Position numbers and translations under genes: made by a program. From contig NZ_JAKJHX010000005.1 of assembly GCF_021648855.1 (NCBI RefSeq), positions 36,255-78,790 of the forward strand: DNA of 42,536 nucleotides, read 5' to 3'. The notes under the pieces were generated by a model. The model did no database searches, had not been told where the DNA came from, and saw only the letters and a list, made by a program, of their open reading frames with translations. Shown in pieces: positions 15,254 through 22,743 of the stretch. The DNA is from Tychonema litorale BBK16 (GTDB lineage Bacteria > Cyanobacteriota > Cyanobacteriia > Cyanobacteriales > Microcoleaceae). The first letter of the stretch is position 1. Each line of letters opens with the position of its first letter.

Positions 15254-17272
15254 ATGAGTTACTGCCTAAATCCCGCTTGTCAAAACCCCCAAAATGCCGA
15301 TCGCACCCAATTTTGCCTGAATTGCGGTGCTAAACTATTGCTCAGAGAGCGTTACCGCGCCCTTAAACCCTTGGGGCGAGGCGGTTTTGGCAGAACTTTT
15401 TTAGCCGTAGATGAAGACAAACCCTCAAAACCCCGCTGTGCCATCAAACAGTTTTTCCCCTTATCTCAAGGTACTAGCAGCGCCGAAAAAGCAGCAGAAT
15501 TATTCAACCGGGAAGCAGTGCGACTAGATGAGTTGGGAAAACACCCGCAAATTCCTGAATTGCTGGCGCACTTTCAGCAGGAAAGCTATCAGTATTTGGT
15601 GCAGGAATTTATCGAAGGTCAAAATTTACAGCAAGAATTAGCTCGGACTGGGCCCTACAACGAAAATCAGATTCGTAGTTTGCTGAATGATTTATTGCCA
15701 GTATTAGAGTTTGTACACTCGCGCAGTGTAATTCACCGAGATATTAAACCACCAAATATTATCCGCCGCCGTCTTTCTGAATCTTCAATTATTTATACTT
15801 ACCCAACATTAACCGGGGAATTAGTTTTAGTTGATTTTGGGGCTGCAAAAGTTGTCGAACCTTCGATAGACATCGGTACTGTAATCGGTTCTCCCGAATT
15901 TGTGGCACCGGAACAAATTCGAGGTCAAGCAGTTTATGCTAGCGATTTATATAGTTTGGGAGTAACTTGCATTTATTTGCTGACTCAAGTATCTCCTTTT
16001 GATTTGTTTGATATCAATCAGGATACTTGGGTTTGGCGAGACTTTTTGAAGGTTCAATTTGATCCGAAATTGGGTCGTATCCTTGACAAAATGATCGAAG
16101 CCAGTCTCAGTCGTCGCTACAAATCTGTAACTGAGGTACTCCAAGATTTGCAGCAGCAGAGGGCGGGCACGGGGACACCGCAGCAGCAGAAGGCGGGTAC
16201 GGGGGTACAGCCTCTACAAGGGCCTGTAATTCCTGTGCAGAATTCATTACCGCCAACGATTGCAGGCACTATTTTACCTGTGCCACAGGTGCTGCGGGTT
16301 GTGCCGGCACACGCGCCCACTTGGAGGTGCGTTCATACTTTGGTAGGGCATTCCAATGCTGTCACCTCGGTAGCTTTCAGTCCTGATGGGGCGACTTTGG
16401 CTAGCGGTAGCGAGGACAAGACGATTGAGATGTGGAAGTTGGAGACTGGTAAGCGGTGGTACACTCTCACGGGTCATTCTGACTGGGTGACTTGTGTGGC
16501 TTTTAGTCCTGACGGGGCGACTTTGGCTAGCGGTGGCCGGGACAAAATGATTCACATTTGGGATTTGAATAAGGGTAAGTGGTGGTACGCTCTGACGGGT
16601 CATTCTGACCGGGTTTCTGCTGTGGCTTTCAGCCCGAACGGTCAGGTTTTGGCTAGCGGTAGTCGGGACAAGACTTTGCGGGTGTGGAATTTGAGTAAGG
16701 GAAGGCAGATGTCGGCTTTGATTGGTCACGCTGAGGGGGTGGAAGCGGTGGCTTTTAGTCCTAATGGGGAGTTTTTGGCTAGTGGTAGTCGGGACAAGAC
16801 TTTGCAGTTGTGGGATTGGCAGGCTGGTCGATCGCTTTGTACTTTAGCAGATCATCGGGATTGGGTGCGATCGACTGTTTTTGCCTCGAACTCCCTTGCC
16901 GGTCAGACCCCCCCCAGCCCCCCATTACCAAGGGGGGGAGTAGGAGAAGGATTTATTTTGGTTAGTGGGAGTCGCGACGGTACGGCGAAACTGTGGCGGG
17001 TGGATGCACAAGGGCGTGGAAAAATGTTGCGGAGTTTCAGGGATAATTCTGGGGATGTTTTGTGTGTGGCTTTGGCCTCGGATGGTCGAGTGTTGGCGAC
17101 GGGTAGTCGGGATGGCACGATTTATTTGTGGGATGCTGAGGGCGGTGGTTTGCTGGAAGTTTTGTCGGGTCATGGTGGGGAGGTTTTGTCGGTGGCGTTT
17201 AGTGCGGATGGGGGGAGTTTGGCTAGCGGTGGGGGCGATCGCATTGTGAAGATTTGGCGGGCGATCGGGTGA
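15254..17272 (+). CDS. Ser/Thr protein kinase with C-terminal seven-bladed WD40 domain
   Basis: From ATG 15254 the product is 672 aa. Residues 1-30 hold a four-cysteine zinc ribbon (C4, C9, C21, C24). The kinase domain follows: glycine loop GRGGFGRTF, CAIKQF lysine, HRDIKPPN catalytic loop, DFGAAK and the APE-like APEQ. A Gln-rich linker with a repeated QQQ-AGTG unit (about 300-330) joins seven WD40 blades, recognisable by GHSxxV and LASGSxDKT. The N-terminal half would phosphorylate targets recruited by the propeller. Blade 5 carries an in-frame insertion (about residues 550-566) encoded by a C/G-rich genomic repeat. A start at 15245 would add three residues. It appears monocistronic, with a tRNA gene 66 bp downstream. 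Confidence 0.92.
   Translation: MSYCLNPACQNPQNADRTQFCLNCGAKLLLRERYRALKPLGRGGFGRTFLAVDEDKPSKPRCAIKQFFPLSQGTSSAEKAAELFNREAVRLDELGKHPQIPELLAHFQQESYQYLVQEFIEGQNLQQELARTGPYNENQIRSLLNDLLPVLEFVHSRSVIHRDIKPPNIIRRRLSESSIIYTYPTLTGELVLVDFGAAKVVEPSIDIGTVIGSPEFVAPEQIRGQAVYASDLYSLGVTCIYLLTQVSPFDLFDINQDTWVWRDFLKVQFDPKLGRILDKMIEASLSRRYKSVTEVLQDLQQQRAGTGTPQQQKAGTGVQPLQGPVIPVQNSLPPTIAGTILPVPQVLRVVPAHAPTWRCVHTLVGHSNAVTSVAFSPDGATLASGSEDKTIEMWKLETGKRWYTLTGHSDWVTCVAFSPDGATLASGGRDKMIHIWDLNKGKWWYALTGHSDRVSAVAFSPNGQVLASGSRDKTLRVWNLSKGRQMSALIGHAEGVEAVAFSPNGEFLASGSRDKTLQLWDWQAGRSLCTLADHRDWVRSTVFASNSLAGQTPPSPPLPRGGVGEGFILVSGSRDGTAKLWRVDAQGRGKMLRSFRDNSGDVLCVALASDGRVLATGSRDGTIYLWDAEGGGLLEVLSGHGGEVLSVAFSADGGSLASGGGDRIVKIWRAIG
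16905..16950 (+). repeat. C/G-rich repeat inserted in frame within WD40 blade 5
   Basis: The run AGACCCCCCCCAGCCCCCCA followed by TTACCAAGGGGGGG breaks the regular blade sequence and adds QTPPSPPLPRGGVGEG between WVRSTVFASNSLAG and FILVSGSRD. Neighbouring blades lack it. It belongs to the same family as bases 1-71. Confidence 0.8.
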
Positions 17273-17296
17273 AGCGAGGAAATTGAATATTTATGC

Positions 17297-17326
17297 TTGA
17301 CAGGCGATCGAAGGTTGTGCTACAGT
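17297..17326 (+). promoter_or_regulatory. Consensus promoter of tRNA-Val
   Basis: TTGACA at 17297-17302 and TACAGT at 17321-17326 are separated by 18 bases, predicting transcription from about 17333, six bases before the tRNA. This is the clearest sigma-70-type promoter in the window. Confidence 0.7.
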
Positions 17327-17338
17327 AGGAATTCGTGG

Positions 17339-17412
<74 letters not shown>

Positions 17413-17546
17413 TGATTTTCAATCCTTTGCAACTATCCTCTGTCAAGTTACCCCTGCAATTAATCATAGTAGGGAAACGGTATTGCCGTCTCCTCTATAT
17501 CATTCCAGTCCAACCGAAATCATTCCAGTTCAACCAGAATTGATAT
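17413..17546. repeat. Gap with a 20-bp tandem repeat
   Basis: TCATTCCAGTCCAACCGAAA and TCATTCCAGTTCAACCAGAA form two adjacent copies of a 20-base unit near 17501-17540. ACGGTATTGCCGT near 17477 is a short palindrome similar to those at 34631-34695. Confidence 0.55.
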
Positions 17547-17562
17547 GAGCCAATATTGGCTC
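17547..17562 (-). terminator. Palindromic terminator candidate of bciB
   Basis: GAGCCAATATTGGCTC is a perfect 16-base palindrome starting nine bases after the bciB stop. No T-run follows on the minus strand beyond ATATC, so it is a weak intrinsic terminator or an mRNA 3'-end stabiliser. Confidence 0.5.
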
Positions 17563-17570
17563 AATTAAAA

Positions 17571-18773
17571 CTACACCTCTGGCAACTTATACTGCTGGAC
17601 AATCCGCTTCGCATATTCTGGCACATGAGCCTCCAACTTCTCCGGGTAATTGCGCTTCACATACAGATAATTGCGAGTGAAATGAGAATCAATCGAAAAC
17701 CGAGCATATTCCAAACCCTTCGGCCCAATTCTCTCAATAAACACTCCCATTAACTTCGCCGCCCACATCGGCAAAGTCACACCTTTTTCATAAGCTGGAA
17801 TGCTTTGCTGAACCGCTTCTTTTCTATTACCCTGAGACATCACTGGCTGAGTGTTGAGCTGATCCGTTACCAAGTCCAACATCTCTTGTCCAGTGTCATT
17901 TCGCACCACAATCCATTGCCAGCCAAAAGGTGCGCCCATGTAGCCCACAACTAAATCTGCCAAGGAATTCACATAGTCAAAACAGCTCAAACAAGAAGGA
18001 GCAAAAACATCTTTCAATTCCTTTGTATTCAATCCGAAAAACGGTACTTTTTCCTCTGAACCATCTTCATGTTTGAAGTGAACGTTAAAGTCTTGCATAA
18101 ACTCATAGGAAACGACCGTTTCAGGAGAACGGCTAGTTGTATCTAGGAATTTTTGTAAACCAGCGCGGCTGACATTATCCACGCAGGGAGTTCCCAAAAC
18201 ATAGAGCTTTTCTAAACCGAGTTTTTTCTCAACTGTTCGCAAAGCTTGAATTTGACAGCCCACACCAATTACTAACAGCCGCTTCATCCCCGATTTTTCG
18301 ATTTGTTCCAATACCGAAAGGTTGGGAGAGAGAGTTGGTTTGTTGACTTTTGCTGCGAGAATTTCTTCGCGAGTCGTAGCAATAATCGGCATCGGTTGAA
18401 AGCGGTCTTCTTTGGTGTTTTGGACGCAAACAACACCTTCTACAATCCCTTTTTCCAGCATCTCAATCGCAATTGTACTGACAATTCCCGTCCACTGAGC
18501 GCCCTCGATCGGCTCTTTTTTCCGAGCGGCCATCATATTTTGACTGACTCCGAAATACCAATCGTCTTGATTGTCGAGATTACGCGATCGGCCATGAATC
18601 TCTGCTTCCAGTTCTGCGATATGCTGTGTTAAGAAAGCACAAGATTCCTTGACATAATGGATGTAATATGTGTCGCACAAACCGCACTCGCTGCAAAGTT
18701 CTTTAGCGGGGCGGCGGCTACCCGGTTTCAGGGCTTTGGATTTTTGGTGCTTAGTAGAATCTATTGCAGTCAT
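17571..18773 (-). CDS. bciB: Ferredoxin-dependent divinyl (proto)chlorophyllide 8-vinyl reductase
   Basis: The 400-residue protein is a complete member of the F420-hydrogenase beta-subunit/BciB family. It has the N-terminal Fe-S motif ELCSECGLCDTYY (C-x2-C-x2-C) with a further Cys in VKESCAF, the GVGCQIQALR segment, GTPCVDNVSR, and a second Fe-S pair APSCLSCFDYVN. Slr1923-type enzymes in cyanobacteria use reduced ferredoxin and FAD to reduce the 8-vinyl group, an essential step of monovinyl chlorophyll a synthesis; plant HCAR is a sister. Length and motifs match the Slr1923 branch. It acts in the cytoplasm or at the thylakoid surface and appears to be transcribed alone. Confidence 0.9.
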   Translation of the reverse strand: MTAIDSTKHQKSKALKPGSRRPAKELCSECGLCDTYYIHYVKESCAFLTQHIAELEAEIHGRSRNLDNQDDWYFGVSQNMMAARKKEPIEGAQWTGIVSTIAIEMLEKGIVEGVVCVQNTKEDRFQPMPIIATTREEILAAKVNKPTLSPNLSVLEQIEKSGMKRLLVIGVGCQIQALRTVEKKLGLEKLYVLGTPCVDNVSRAGLQKFLDTTSRSPETVVSYEFMQDFNVHFKHEDGSEEKVPFFGLNTKELKDVFAPSCLSCFDYVNSLADLVVGYMGAPFGWQWIVVRNDTGQEMLDLVTDQLNTQPVMSQGNRKEAVQQSIPAYEKGVTLPMWAAKLMGVFIERIGPKGLEYARFSIDSHFTRNYLYVKRNYPEKLEAHVPEYAKRIVQQYKLPEV

Positions 18774-18857
18774 CTAAATTATTTATTTTATGCAGATATG
18801 GCTTTTACGAGAATATCACACCCATTCGGGTTAATTTGTTTCTTTATTCTTTCTTTC

Positions 18858-18875
18858 AGTCCGCGGAGGCGGACT
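18858..18875. repeat. Dispersed palindrome AGTCCGCGGAGGCGGACT
   Basis: The 18-base hairpin is flanked by TTCGTTTG. A sister copy AGTCCGCCTTCGCGGACT with the same flank in reverse orientation is at 28476-28493. Both are intergenic. Confidence 0.75.
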
Positions 18876-18917
18876 TCGTTTGACAAGACGCGATTTCAAT
18901 CGCCGAGTCTAAATAGC

Positions 18918-19020
18918 TATAGCAATCCTTGCAGGAGTCGTAAATTTTTTACCCCACCCCAACCCTCCCCTTACTAAGGGGAGGGAGTAAGAAATTCACA
19001 AATAATTTAGAATTGCTATA
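18918..19020. mobile_element. Possible 103-bp MITE with nested C/G-rich repeat
   Basis: TATAGCAAT at 18918-18926 and ATTGCTATA at 19012-19020 are perfect terminal inverted repeats of nine bases; with YCT next to each arm the similarity extends a little. The interior carries CCCTCCCCTTACTAAGGGGA-type repeat. The right end abuts the stop codon of the SPFH gene. No transposase frame is inside, so it would be non-autonomous. Confidence 0.45.
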
Positions 19021-20550
19021 TCACTCGCGATTAATCCGAATCAAATCTGTCAAAATATTATCCAAACCTCCATTAACTTGAATTCGATCGATCTTCTCAG
19101 CAATCCGTTCCAAAACCTCCAATTCCTTCAAACGCAAAGCCACAGGATTATCCTCCATCACTTTCGCAGTATTCAACATACTCCGAGTCGCCGCCGTTTC
19201 CTCCCTGCGCCTAACTCCATTGGCTTGAGCCGATTTTTCCGCCTCTACAACCTTGCTCAAAATAGCCTTGATTTCACCAGGTAAAATGACATCTTTGATA
19301 CCTACAGAATCGACTTCAATGCCATAATCTGTGGTTTTGGCGCGGATATATTCCGATATAGTGCGATCGATCGCACCTTTGCTCTCCAACAACCCATCCA
19401 AAGTCTGTTCCCCCACCGCACCACGCAAAGCAAACTGCAACTCCTTGTACAAAAATCCCGTAATATCCGACAAGCCATTTTTTGCCATCAGCGGATCTCG
19501 GATGCGATAACCCGCAGTCAAATTCAAGCGCAGAGGTACTTTGTCTTTTGACAAAATATCTTGACCAGATACCTCAATATTTTGCAATCGTAAATCAATC
19601 GCTTCCGTTTGAAAAGAGCGTCCAAACTTCCACCAAGCATGAGTTCCTGGCGGTAGTTGCGATTGAAACTCTTGGTTAATATATAATAGTCCGATGTGCT
19701 GTGCTGGAACTTCACAAAAGTGCAAATACTGAGTACAAATTAATAGAGCTTCTGGGAAACCAGCCACCAACTCAGCGATTAAACGATGATCTAAATTGAC
19801 ATTAGTATTGATATCAATAATTTCCACATCAACACCTTGCCAAAATAGCTTGCGGCTTGTCGGTGGCAAAAACGCAATCACTTTTCCCCGATCGCGCACA
19901 ATCGCAATTTGATTTCCCAGTAATTGCACAAGTTCACAGTAGGCTGCTACAAAATCGGGATGTTTTTCAATTAAGACATTTTCTTGGGGAAATGCAATAT
20001 TAGGAGTAACTCGGCTGAGATTAGTAACTATGACATCTCTATCCACAACAGACCAAAAAGCATATTCTCCTGACTCTAGAGGGCGCACAAAATTATTCTG
20101 CACATACAGTAAACCTAGTTGAGACTCAGAGACTTGAAACTTTTTCAGTCCTTGCAAAGTGAGCGATCGCACTTTTTGCACAAACTCAGCCGGCAATTCT
20201 AAATTCTCGTCTAAATTGAAAACATGACATTCTACCTCAATAAAACCGCGCCAAAACGCCCGCAATTGATTAGGTAAAACACTTATCCAAGTTTGACCCA
20301 AACGAACTAAAGCTGTTTGATTGAATGCGGTTCTGACAATCGAGAGATGTTCTTGTAATTCGGTTCTGTGGTTTCTTAGTAACAGTTCTAAATTGTCAAT
20401 TTTAGCTTCTGGCTGATTGCGATCGTAGATTTTTAGGTTCCAATAGCTACTGAAATAGGTGTATGTACCGGGTAGCAAAATTTTCTTGAAATCACTGCGA
20501 TGATATAAAATTCCGATTTGATTCGGTTCGATATAAAAGGTTTTCCACAT
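19021..20550 (-). CDS. Slipin/SPFH-domain protein with repeated N-terminal units, no membrane anchor
   Basis: From ATG 20550 (MWKTFYIEPNQIGILY) the product is 509 aa; a TTG at 20577 would add nine residues. The C-terminal part (about residues 280-480) is a band-7/slipin domain ending in EAEKSAQANGVRRREETAATRSMLNTAKVMEDNP, typical of slipins. The N-terminal 280 residues hold two copies of a unit of about 135 residues, and the start of the SPFH domain makes a third. Each begins with GxLYxxxxFxxxLxPGxY (residues 13, 147, 288), and the first two also share LPxxxRxFWxG. No hydrophobic hairpin or membrane helix is seen, unlike classical slipins. Its role is unknown, perhaps a scaffold for proteins at membranes. 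Confidence 0.85.
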   Translation of the reverse strand: MWKTFYIEPNQIGILYHRSDFKKILLPGTYTYFSSYWNLKIYDRNQPEAKIDNLELLLRNHRTELQEHLSIVRTAFNQTALVRLGQTWISVLPNQLRAFWRGFIEVECHVFNLDENLELPAEFVQKVRSLTLQGLKKFQVSESQLGLLYVQNNFVRPLESGEYAFWSVVDRDVIVTNLSRVTPNIAFPQENVLIEKHPDFVAAYCELVQLLGNQIAIVRDRGKVIAFLPPTSRKLFWQGVDVEIIDINTNVNLDHRLIAELVAGFPEALLICTQYLHFCEVPAQHIGLLYINQEFQSQLPPGTHAWWKFGRSFQTEAIDLRLQNIEVSGQDILSKDKVPLRLNLTAGYRIRDPLMAKNGLSDITGFLYKELQFALRGAVGEQTLDGLLESKGAIDRTISEYIRAKTTDYGIEVDSVGIKDVILPGEIKAILSKVVEAEKSAQANGVRRREETAATRSMLNTAKVMEDNPVALRLKELEVLERIAEKIDRIQVNGGLDNILTDLIRINRE

Positions 20551-20927
20551 ATAAATTTTTATGGATAATTTGGGCAAGCGAAATCAGTGAGGCAGATTTA
20601 ATTTAAAGATCGATCGCCTTTTTGAATTTAGCTGTATTACTTATACTACAACATATTTTTTAACTCTGCAAGTGCAAGTGTTTACAGTTCAGATGCGGGC
20701 AAAAGCGCCTCCCAGACTGGATTAAGATTGTCACTACTTCTGCTAAACCACCTTTCGGCAATCTCGAAAAAGATCGTAATTCTCAAATATGCCGATCGCG
20801 CACCAATCCAGAATCCCCGCAGGAAAACCAAATCTGAAAAAACGAAGGACATACTCAAATCAGGGAGAGAAACAGTTGCGCGAGCTCTTGACTGCTAACA
20901 AACACTTGCATCACAGAGTTGTAAAAT
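20551..20927. other. Intergenic region without recognisable gene
   Basis: A/T-rich sequence with several GATCG-type HIP1-like sites (20610, 20792) and no frame with protein-like composition. It leads into the tRNA-like cluster. Confidence 0.5.
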
Positions 20928-21001
20928 AACGGACTCGAACCGTCTTGGGATTTCTCCCGTGCCATTTTTTAGCTTGAAAAGCTACCCGGACCAGTACCAG
21001 G
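20928..21001 (-). pseudogene. Degenerate type II tRNA-like sequence
   Basis: On the minus strand a T-arm ACGG-TTCGAGT-CCGT, a variable arm GGGA-GAAA-TCCC, an anticodon-like arm TAGC-TTTTCAA-GCTA and a D-arm-like CTGG-TACTGGT-CCGG occur in the right order. No acceptor stem can be paired. It looks like a decayed Leu/Ser-type tRNA and is probably not functional. Confidence 0.45.
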
Positions 21002-21004
21002 GTG

Positions 21005-21078
21005 TTTAAAGTACAGGATTTGAACCTGTTACAAATCGATTAGTAGTCGATTCGCTCTACCAAATGAGCTAACTTTGT
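21005..21078 (-). pseudogene. Aberrant tRNA-like sequence
   Basis: The minus strand gives D-arm GCTC/GAGC, a six-pair anticodon stem AATCGA/TCGATT around loop CTACTAA, T-arm ACAGG-TTCAAAT-CCTGT and an acceptor stem with only five pairs (AAAGT/ACTTT). The loop would place ACT as anticodon, a serine codon reader, but without a long variable arm. It is atypical and may be a pseudo-tRNA. Confidence 0.5.
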
Positions 21079-21080
21079 GG

Positions 21081-21149
21081 GGCTGATACAGGACTCGAAC
21101 CTGTGACTCTTCGGAACACCGATCGCTCTACCAACTGAGCTAATCAAGC
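21081..21149 (-). pseudogene. tRNA-like sequence with shortened anticodon arm
   Basis: On the minus strand GCTTGAT...ATCAGCC forms an acceptor stem with one mismatch, the D-arm GCTC-AGTTGGTA-GAGC and T-arm ACAGG-TTCGAGT-CCTGT are perfect. The stretch between them is about three bases too short, leaving a TCGG-TGTT-CCGA arm with a four-base loop. A normal anticodon loop is missing, so it cannot decode normally. Confidence 0.55.
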
Positions 21150-21361
21150 AATATAGTTGAAAGTACCTAGCGGTATACGCTGAAACCAAAGGTGGCGCAC
21201 CAGTCGGGTATATAGAACCCAAACTATAGCTTGGTAACTTTCTCACTATCCCGATTTCAAGATAGCATATTCAGTGCTGGACGCAGGTAGGCTCAGAAAC
21301 CGGGTTTTTTACGAAAATATATTGTAGTTAATTGATTGCACATTATATTAGGTATCACTGA

Positions 21362-22237
21362 TTAATCCACAGTCCGCTCCTCGTGGTGGCTTCCATCCAG
21401 CGCACTCTCATCTACAGTAGAAAAGTCAAGTAATGATGGAACATCAAAACTGGGGAGTTCAACTTGCAAATACTTATCTCCACACAGATTCTCTGGTTTA
21501 CCATCTCTATACATAATCAGAGCTTGAGCCTGCGCCCACATCGCCACTTCTTTTCGTTCCATGTCATTGAGTCTAGAGGCAATTGTTTGCAAAGCTTTCA
21601 AAGTCAGCGCTTGATCGAGTACCCCCGAAATCATTGTCATTTCATAACAATGTTCCATATATTCGTAGGGAATCTGCTCGTATGGAGGTGGTGGAGCAAC
21701 ACGCTTCAAAGCGTCCCCGATCTCGGTTCTGCGATCGAGAGCTACCATTTCAGCAATCTCTGGCAATATCGGCACTAAGACGGCGGGTGGAGGAATTTTT
21801 CTGTGATACTTACGGGAATTTGGCGAAAAATAGGCAATCCGAAGAGTTCTTTCCCACTCTCGCATCGCTCTTTTGGCTTCAAGACAGAAGAAGTGAAACC
21901 TGACCCATTTCTCTAAATCAATTGCCACATTCCGTCCCATCTGCTGTGCTAGCAGGGGCAACGCCTTCACAATTACCTGCCGTATCACTTCGCCCCGCTC
22001 CCCGTCTGGACTTCCTGTCCAATCTCTCAGACGATAGTCAGTCTCATACTCAATAAAAGCCTGGGTATAAATTGACTCCCAGATAGATGGTTGCTCTAGT
22101 AGGGCATTTGGCAATCCTAGCAGCGGTAGAAAAGGAGCAGCCCACGGTAAAGTGGGAAAAGACAAAGCTCTCAAGTAATTCCAGCTTTCCCCATCTTTCC
22201 AAGAAAAATCAATTTCCAAACAGTTCTGTTTTGTCAT
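21362..22237 (-). CDS. Hypothetical protein, 291 aa
   Basis: The product is soluble and mostly helical, with Trp-rich segments at the front (FSWKDGESWNYLRALSFPTLPWAAPFLPLLGLP) and a proline run APPPPYEQIPYEYMEHCYEM in the middle. I do not recognise a family. The aromatic, helix-rich pattern with no nuclease or ATP motif gives no hint of activity. A small membrane protein gene lies 15 bp upstream on the same strand, so the two probably form an operon. Both lie in a stretch with degenerate genes. Confidence 0.6.
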   Translation of the reverse strand: MTKQNCLEIDFSWKDGESWNYLRALSFPTLPWAAPFLPLLGLPNALLEQPSIWESIYTQAFIEYETDYRLRDWTGSPDGERGEVIRQVIVKALPLLAQQMGRNVAIDLEKWVRFHFFCLEAKRAMREWERTLRIAYFSPNSRKYHRKIPPPAVLVPILPEIAEMVALDRRTEIGDALKRVAPPPPYEQIPYEYMEHCYEMTMISGVLDQALTLKALQTIASRLNDMERKEVAMWAQAQALIMYRDGKPENLCGDKYLQVELPSFDVPSLLDFSTVDESALDGSHHEERTVD

Positions 22238-22252
22238 AAATGATAGTGTCTA

Positions 22253-22465
22253 TCAAGGCCTAAAACGTAAGTCTAACCCTAGAAGCCTTGCAATTACTTC
22301 CAATGCCAGCAGAACAAATCCTGCTACCCCCGCTCCTACCCATAAAGCACCGTCTCTTACCTGTGCGCCAAGCTCATTTGCCCGTGCCAGTAAGCTACTT
22401 TGGTTTCGACGAATGCCAAACGGATATTTATTGATTTTCTGTGGCGGAGACTGCACCAATTCCAC
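22253..22465 (-). CDS. Small one-helix membrane protein, 70 aa
   Basis: The frame from GTG 22465 gives a polar front half and one clear membrane helix ALWVGAGVAGFVLLALEVIA (about residues 40-59) followed by ARLLGLDLRFRP with basic residues on the cytoplasmic side. The start is uncertain, since the first 30 bases overlap a decayed coding remnant in another frame. It is 15 bp upstream of the 291-residue unknown gene and probably co-transcribed. No family recognised. Confidence 0.5.
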   Translation of the reverse strand: MELVQSPPQKINKYPFGIRRNQSSLLARANELGAQVRDGALWVGAGVAGFVLLALEVIARLLGLDLRFRP

Positions 22466-22740
22466 CCGTTTGCGCTCCTAAATAACTATTCTCAAAGTTA
22501 AGGTTAGTCGAAAGGTTAATTAGTCCTGAATTAGCTTTTGTGCTGGCGTTAACAATTGAACTGACTGATGGCATTCCTGCGGGTAATAATCCAGCCGTCT
22601 GAATTTACTTGCAATACATTAGCTGTGGAATTGAGTTCGGAACTAGCAATCCTAAAGGTGTACTGGTTCGCTGAACCTGCTTCGTTATTACCTGATGCTG
22701 TTTTAGCTGTGCAAGCGCCACCTAAAGAAGTTAATTGAGT
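22436..22740 (-). pseudogene. Decayed fragment of a secreted-type protein gene
   Basis: On the minus strand the sequence reads TSLGGACTAKTASGNNEAGS, then SANQYTFRIASSELNSTANV and LQVNSDGWI, and after a frame change NASTKANSGLINLSTNLNFE and NSYLGAQTGGIGAVSATENQ before a stop. The Ser/Thr/Asn/Gly-rich composition is that of an extracellular protein. It has no start and at least one frameshift, so it is a remnant. Its origin may be linked to the truncated PEP-CTERM gene at 24.3 kb, but no overlap in sequence is visible. Confidence 0.45.
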
Positions 22741-22743
22741 ATA

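Noticed and set aside
16274..16729. 151-codon minus-strand frame inside the WD40 region
   Set aside because: It is an artefact of the repeated GGTCATTCT and TTTAGTCCT codons of the propeller read on the other strand.
21040..21246. 68-codon minus-strand frame over the tRNA-like cluster
   Set aside because: The bases form tRNA-like arms, and the protein sequence shows no family resemblance.
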